Source: Streptomyces alfalfae
GTDB taxonomy: Bacteria > Actinomycetota > Actinomycetes > Streptomycetales > Streptomycetaceae
Assembly: GCF_004127445.1 (NCBI RefSeq)
Contig: NZ_QEXM01000043.1
Location: 186,001-250,000, forward strand
DNA: 64,000 nt
Direction of reading: 5' to 3'
Shown here: piece after piece, positions 62,663 to 64,000 of the stretch
How positions within the stretch are numbered: position 1 is the stretch's first letter
Layout of the letters: the number at the start of each line of letters is the position of its first letter
Translations under genes and position numbers: made by a program
Notes under the pieces: generated by a model
What the model was told of the DNA's origin: nothing
Database searches by the model: none
Seen by the model: only the letters and a program-made list of their open reading frames with translations

Positions 62663-63508
62663 ATGCCGAGGGAGACCACCACGCCGAGCGGGACGGCGAC
62701 ACCGAGGGAGACCGCCGTCTACACGCACGGACACCATGAGTCCGTGCTGCGCTCACACACCTGGCGCACCGCCGCCAACTCGGCGGCCTACCTCATCGGT
62801 GCGCTGAAGCCGCACATGAAGGTGCTCGACATCGGCTGCGGGCCCGGCACCATCACCGCCGACCTGGCGGAACTGGTGCCCGAGGGCCACGTCACGGCCG
62901 TGGACCACGCGCCGGACATCCTGGGCAAGGCGCGCGCGACGGCCACCGAACGCGGTCTGACGAACCTCGACTTCGCCGTCGCCGACGTGCACGACCTCGA
63001 CTACCCCGACGACTCCTTCTGCGTCGTCCACGCCCACCAGGTGCTCCAGCACGTGGGAGACCCGGTGCGCGCGCTGCGCGAGATGCGGCGGGTGTGCAGG
63101 CCGGGCGGCATCGTCGCGATCCGCGACGCGGACTACTCGGCGATGACCTGGTACCCCGACGTACCCGCCATGGACGACTGGCTGGACCTCTACCTGCGCG
63201 TGGCCCGCGCCAACGGCGGCGAGCCCGACGCGGGCCGCCGCCTCCGGGCCTGGGCCCTGCGGGCCGGCTTCACGGACATCACCGCGACCGCCGCCACCTG
63301 GTGCTACGCCTCCGATGACGAGCGCGCCTGGTGGAGCGGCCTCTGGGCGGACCGCACGCTCGCCTCCGCCTACGCCGAACGCGCGGTGGCCGGCGGACAC
63401 ACGGACACCGCGGGCCTCGATGCCGTGGCGGCGGCGTGGCGGACGTGGGGCGCGGAGGCGGAGGGGTGGTTCGCGGTCCTGCACGGAGAGATCCTCTGCC
63501 GGAAGTAG
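62663..63508 (+). CDS. Class I SAM-dependent methyltransferase
   Basis: A 281-residue methyltransferase with UbiE-like motifs: VLDIGCGPGTITADLAE (motif I), VTAVDHAPDILGKARA (motif II), PDDSFCVVHAHQVLQHVGDP and MRRVCRPGGIVAIRDAD. The ATG at 62663 follows aaggag by 7 bases. A short Thr/Pro-rich lead precedes the fold. A ttgacc element at 62566-62571 could be a -35 box, but the -10 is unclear. The acceptor is unknown. Confidence 0.9.
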   Translation: MPRETTTPSGTATPRETAVYTHGHHESVLRSHTWRTAANSAAYLIGALKPHMKVLDIGCGPGTITADLAELVPEGHVTAVDHAPDILGKARATATERGLTNLDFAVADVHDLDYPDDSFCVVHAHQVLQHVGDPVRALREMRRVCRPGGIVAIRDADYSAMTWYPDVPAMDDWLDLYLRVARANGGEPDAGRRLRAWALRAGFTDITATAATWCYASDDERAWWSGLWADRTLASAYAERAVAGGHTDTAGLDAVAAAWRTWGAEAEGWFAVLHGEILCRK

Positions 63509-63533
63509 CCCGCGGCCCGCCCCGTCGCTCCGG

Positions 63534-63965
63534 CTACTCCCTGGGCAGCAGGGGGCCCAGCGGCCCGAGGTCGAGGTTCAGGTCCTCGGGCTTCAGCCCG
63601 TACCGGTCGCGCAGCTCGGCCATCCGGTCCTCCAGGAGCATCAGCGTCAAACCGATCCGCTCCTCCTGGTCCTCGGTGAGGTCGCCGGTGTCGAAGCGGC
63701 GCACGGCTTGGCGCTCCATGAGCTGCCGCAGCAGCTCGATGATGGTCAGGACCAGCTTCACCAGGTCCCGCTCGACGGTGTCGGGGTCGAGATCCATGCG
63801 CTTGCCACCGCGGTCCTTCTCGGCAGCCCCACCGCGGTCCTTCTCGGCGGCCACCAGGGTCTCCACGAGACCGTTCATGTCCCGCGGCGCCGGCGCATCG
63901 CGCCCATCCCGCGGCTCGGGCTGCGCCGTCTCCTGCGGGCCCTCGGTCTCGGGCTCCATGGTCAC
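63534..63965 (-). CDS. gvpK: Gas vesicle protein GvpK
   Basis: A 143-residue accessory gas-vesicle protein. From about residue 58 it matches GvpK: LDPDTVERDLVKLVLTIIELLRQLMERQAVRRFD, then EERIGLTLMLLEDRMAELRDRYGL. The first 55 residues are polar and contain an exact 8-residue duplication, AAEKDRGG (near-exact first copy). GTG at 63965 would overlap the stop of an upstream gene by 4 bases; an ATG two codons later is the alternative. It is probably the last gene of a gvp cluster extending beyond the right edge. Many terrestrial streptomycetes carry such clusters. Confidence 0.93.
   Translation of the reverse strand: MTMEPETEGPQETAQPEPRDGRDAPAPRDMNGLVETLVAAEKDRGGAAEKDRGGKRMDLDPDTVERDLVKLVLTIIELLRQLMERQAVRRFDTGDLTEDQEERIGLTLMLLEDRMAELRDRYGLKPEDLNLDLGPLGPLLPRE
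63805..63852. repeat. 24-base tandem duplication inside gvpK
   Basis: Units at 63805-63828 and 63829-63852 are nearly identical and in frame, giving two copies of an AEKDRGG block in the disordered N-terminal region. Confidence 0.85.
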
Positions 63966-64000
63966 TCCAGTTCCATCCTCGACGAAGGCATCGGCCCGCT
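63962..64000 (-). CDS. C-terminal end of a preceding gas-vesicle gene (partial)
   Basis: An open frame entering from the right edge ends in MPSSRMELE and TGA at 63964-63962, overlapping the gvpK GTG by 4 bases. By gene order in streptomycete clusters it may be gvpS, but too little is visible to identify it. Confidence 0.35.
   Translation of the reverse strand, partial: SGPMPSSRMELE

Noticed and set aside
63505..63539. agtagcc/ggctact inverted repeat as a terminator between the methyltransferase gene and gvpK
   Set aside because: The arms are short and mostly formed by the two opposing stop codons, with a loop of about 20 bases.

Overview
The window looks like chromosomal DNA from a Streptomyces or a close actinomycete relative. 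The evidence is a very high G+C content with G or C in almost every third codon position, frequent GTG and TTG starts, mycothiol-type DinB proteins, a SigB/F/G-family sigma factor, ANTAR and Trypco1 proteins, narGHJI, and the end of a gas-vesicle cluster. I see no insertion sequence, prophage, CRISPR array, rRNA or tRNA. Every gene call is by reading the translation and recognising families from memory; no search was run.

Layout. (1) 1-7185, minus strand: a tightly coupled seven-gene operon of the Ebo type. In transcription order it encodes inositol-3-phosphate synthase, UbiA-like prenyltransferase, TIM-barrel isomerase, EboA, TatD hydrolase, EboE and an alkaline-phosphatase-superfamily enzyme cut by the window edge. 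Four of the junctions are 4-base start/stop overlaps. (2) 7453-19070, minus strand: a ROK-regulated sugar or glycoside locus with a ribose-type ABC importer, a Gfo/Idh/MocA oxidoreductase, a sugar isomerase, a secreted GSDH-PKD-CBM protein and a secreted ThuA plus 3-keto-disaccharide-hydrolase lipoprotein. Together these suggest glycoside breakdown through 3-keto intermediates. (3) 19274-35997: mixed metabolic genes (GNAT, thioesterase, KASIII-like enzyme, fdhD, sialidase, DUF4185 protein, SBF transporter with divergent LysR, acyl-CoA synthetase, aldo/keto reductase, Trypco1 protein, two methyltransferases, a pterin dehydratase, an XRE regulator and a small membrane protein). (4) 36257-42894, plus strand: the narGHJI respiratory nitrate reductase operon.

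(5) 42891-51481: a stand-alone dnaK with a readable promoter, an OsmC protein, an AdiC-like permease, a membrane phosphatase, a resolvase-like remnant, and an MBL-hydrolase/DedA pair. (6) 51534-55649: an aminotransferase-fold protein without its PLP lysine, then a sensing block (GAF-ANTAR, PAS-GAF and a SigB/F/G-type sigma factor). (7) 55908-63508: a ThDP enzyme, a Ppx/GppA phosphatase, a DinB protein, a small DUF6158-like protein, an ABC-F protein, PAP2 fused to a degenerate kinase-like domain, and a methyltransferase. (8) 63534-64000: gvpK and the tail of a preceding gas-vesicle gene.

The two most system-like regions are the Ebo-type operon, where inositol phosphate synthase appears in place of the usual EboD cyclase and two proteins carry repeat-built insertions, and the ROK-controlled oxidative glycoside locus. 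A nearly identical 15-base palindrome also lies in two unrelated divergent promoter regions (19898-19912 and 36126-36140), which suggests one unknown regulator acting on both.
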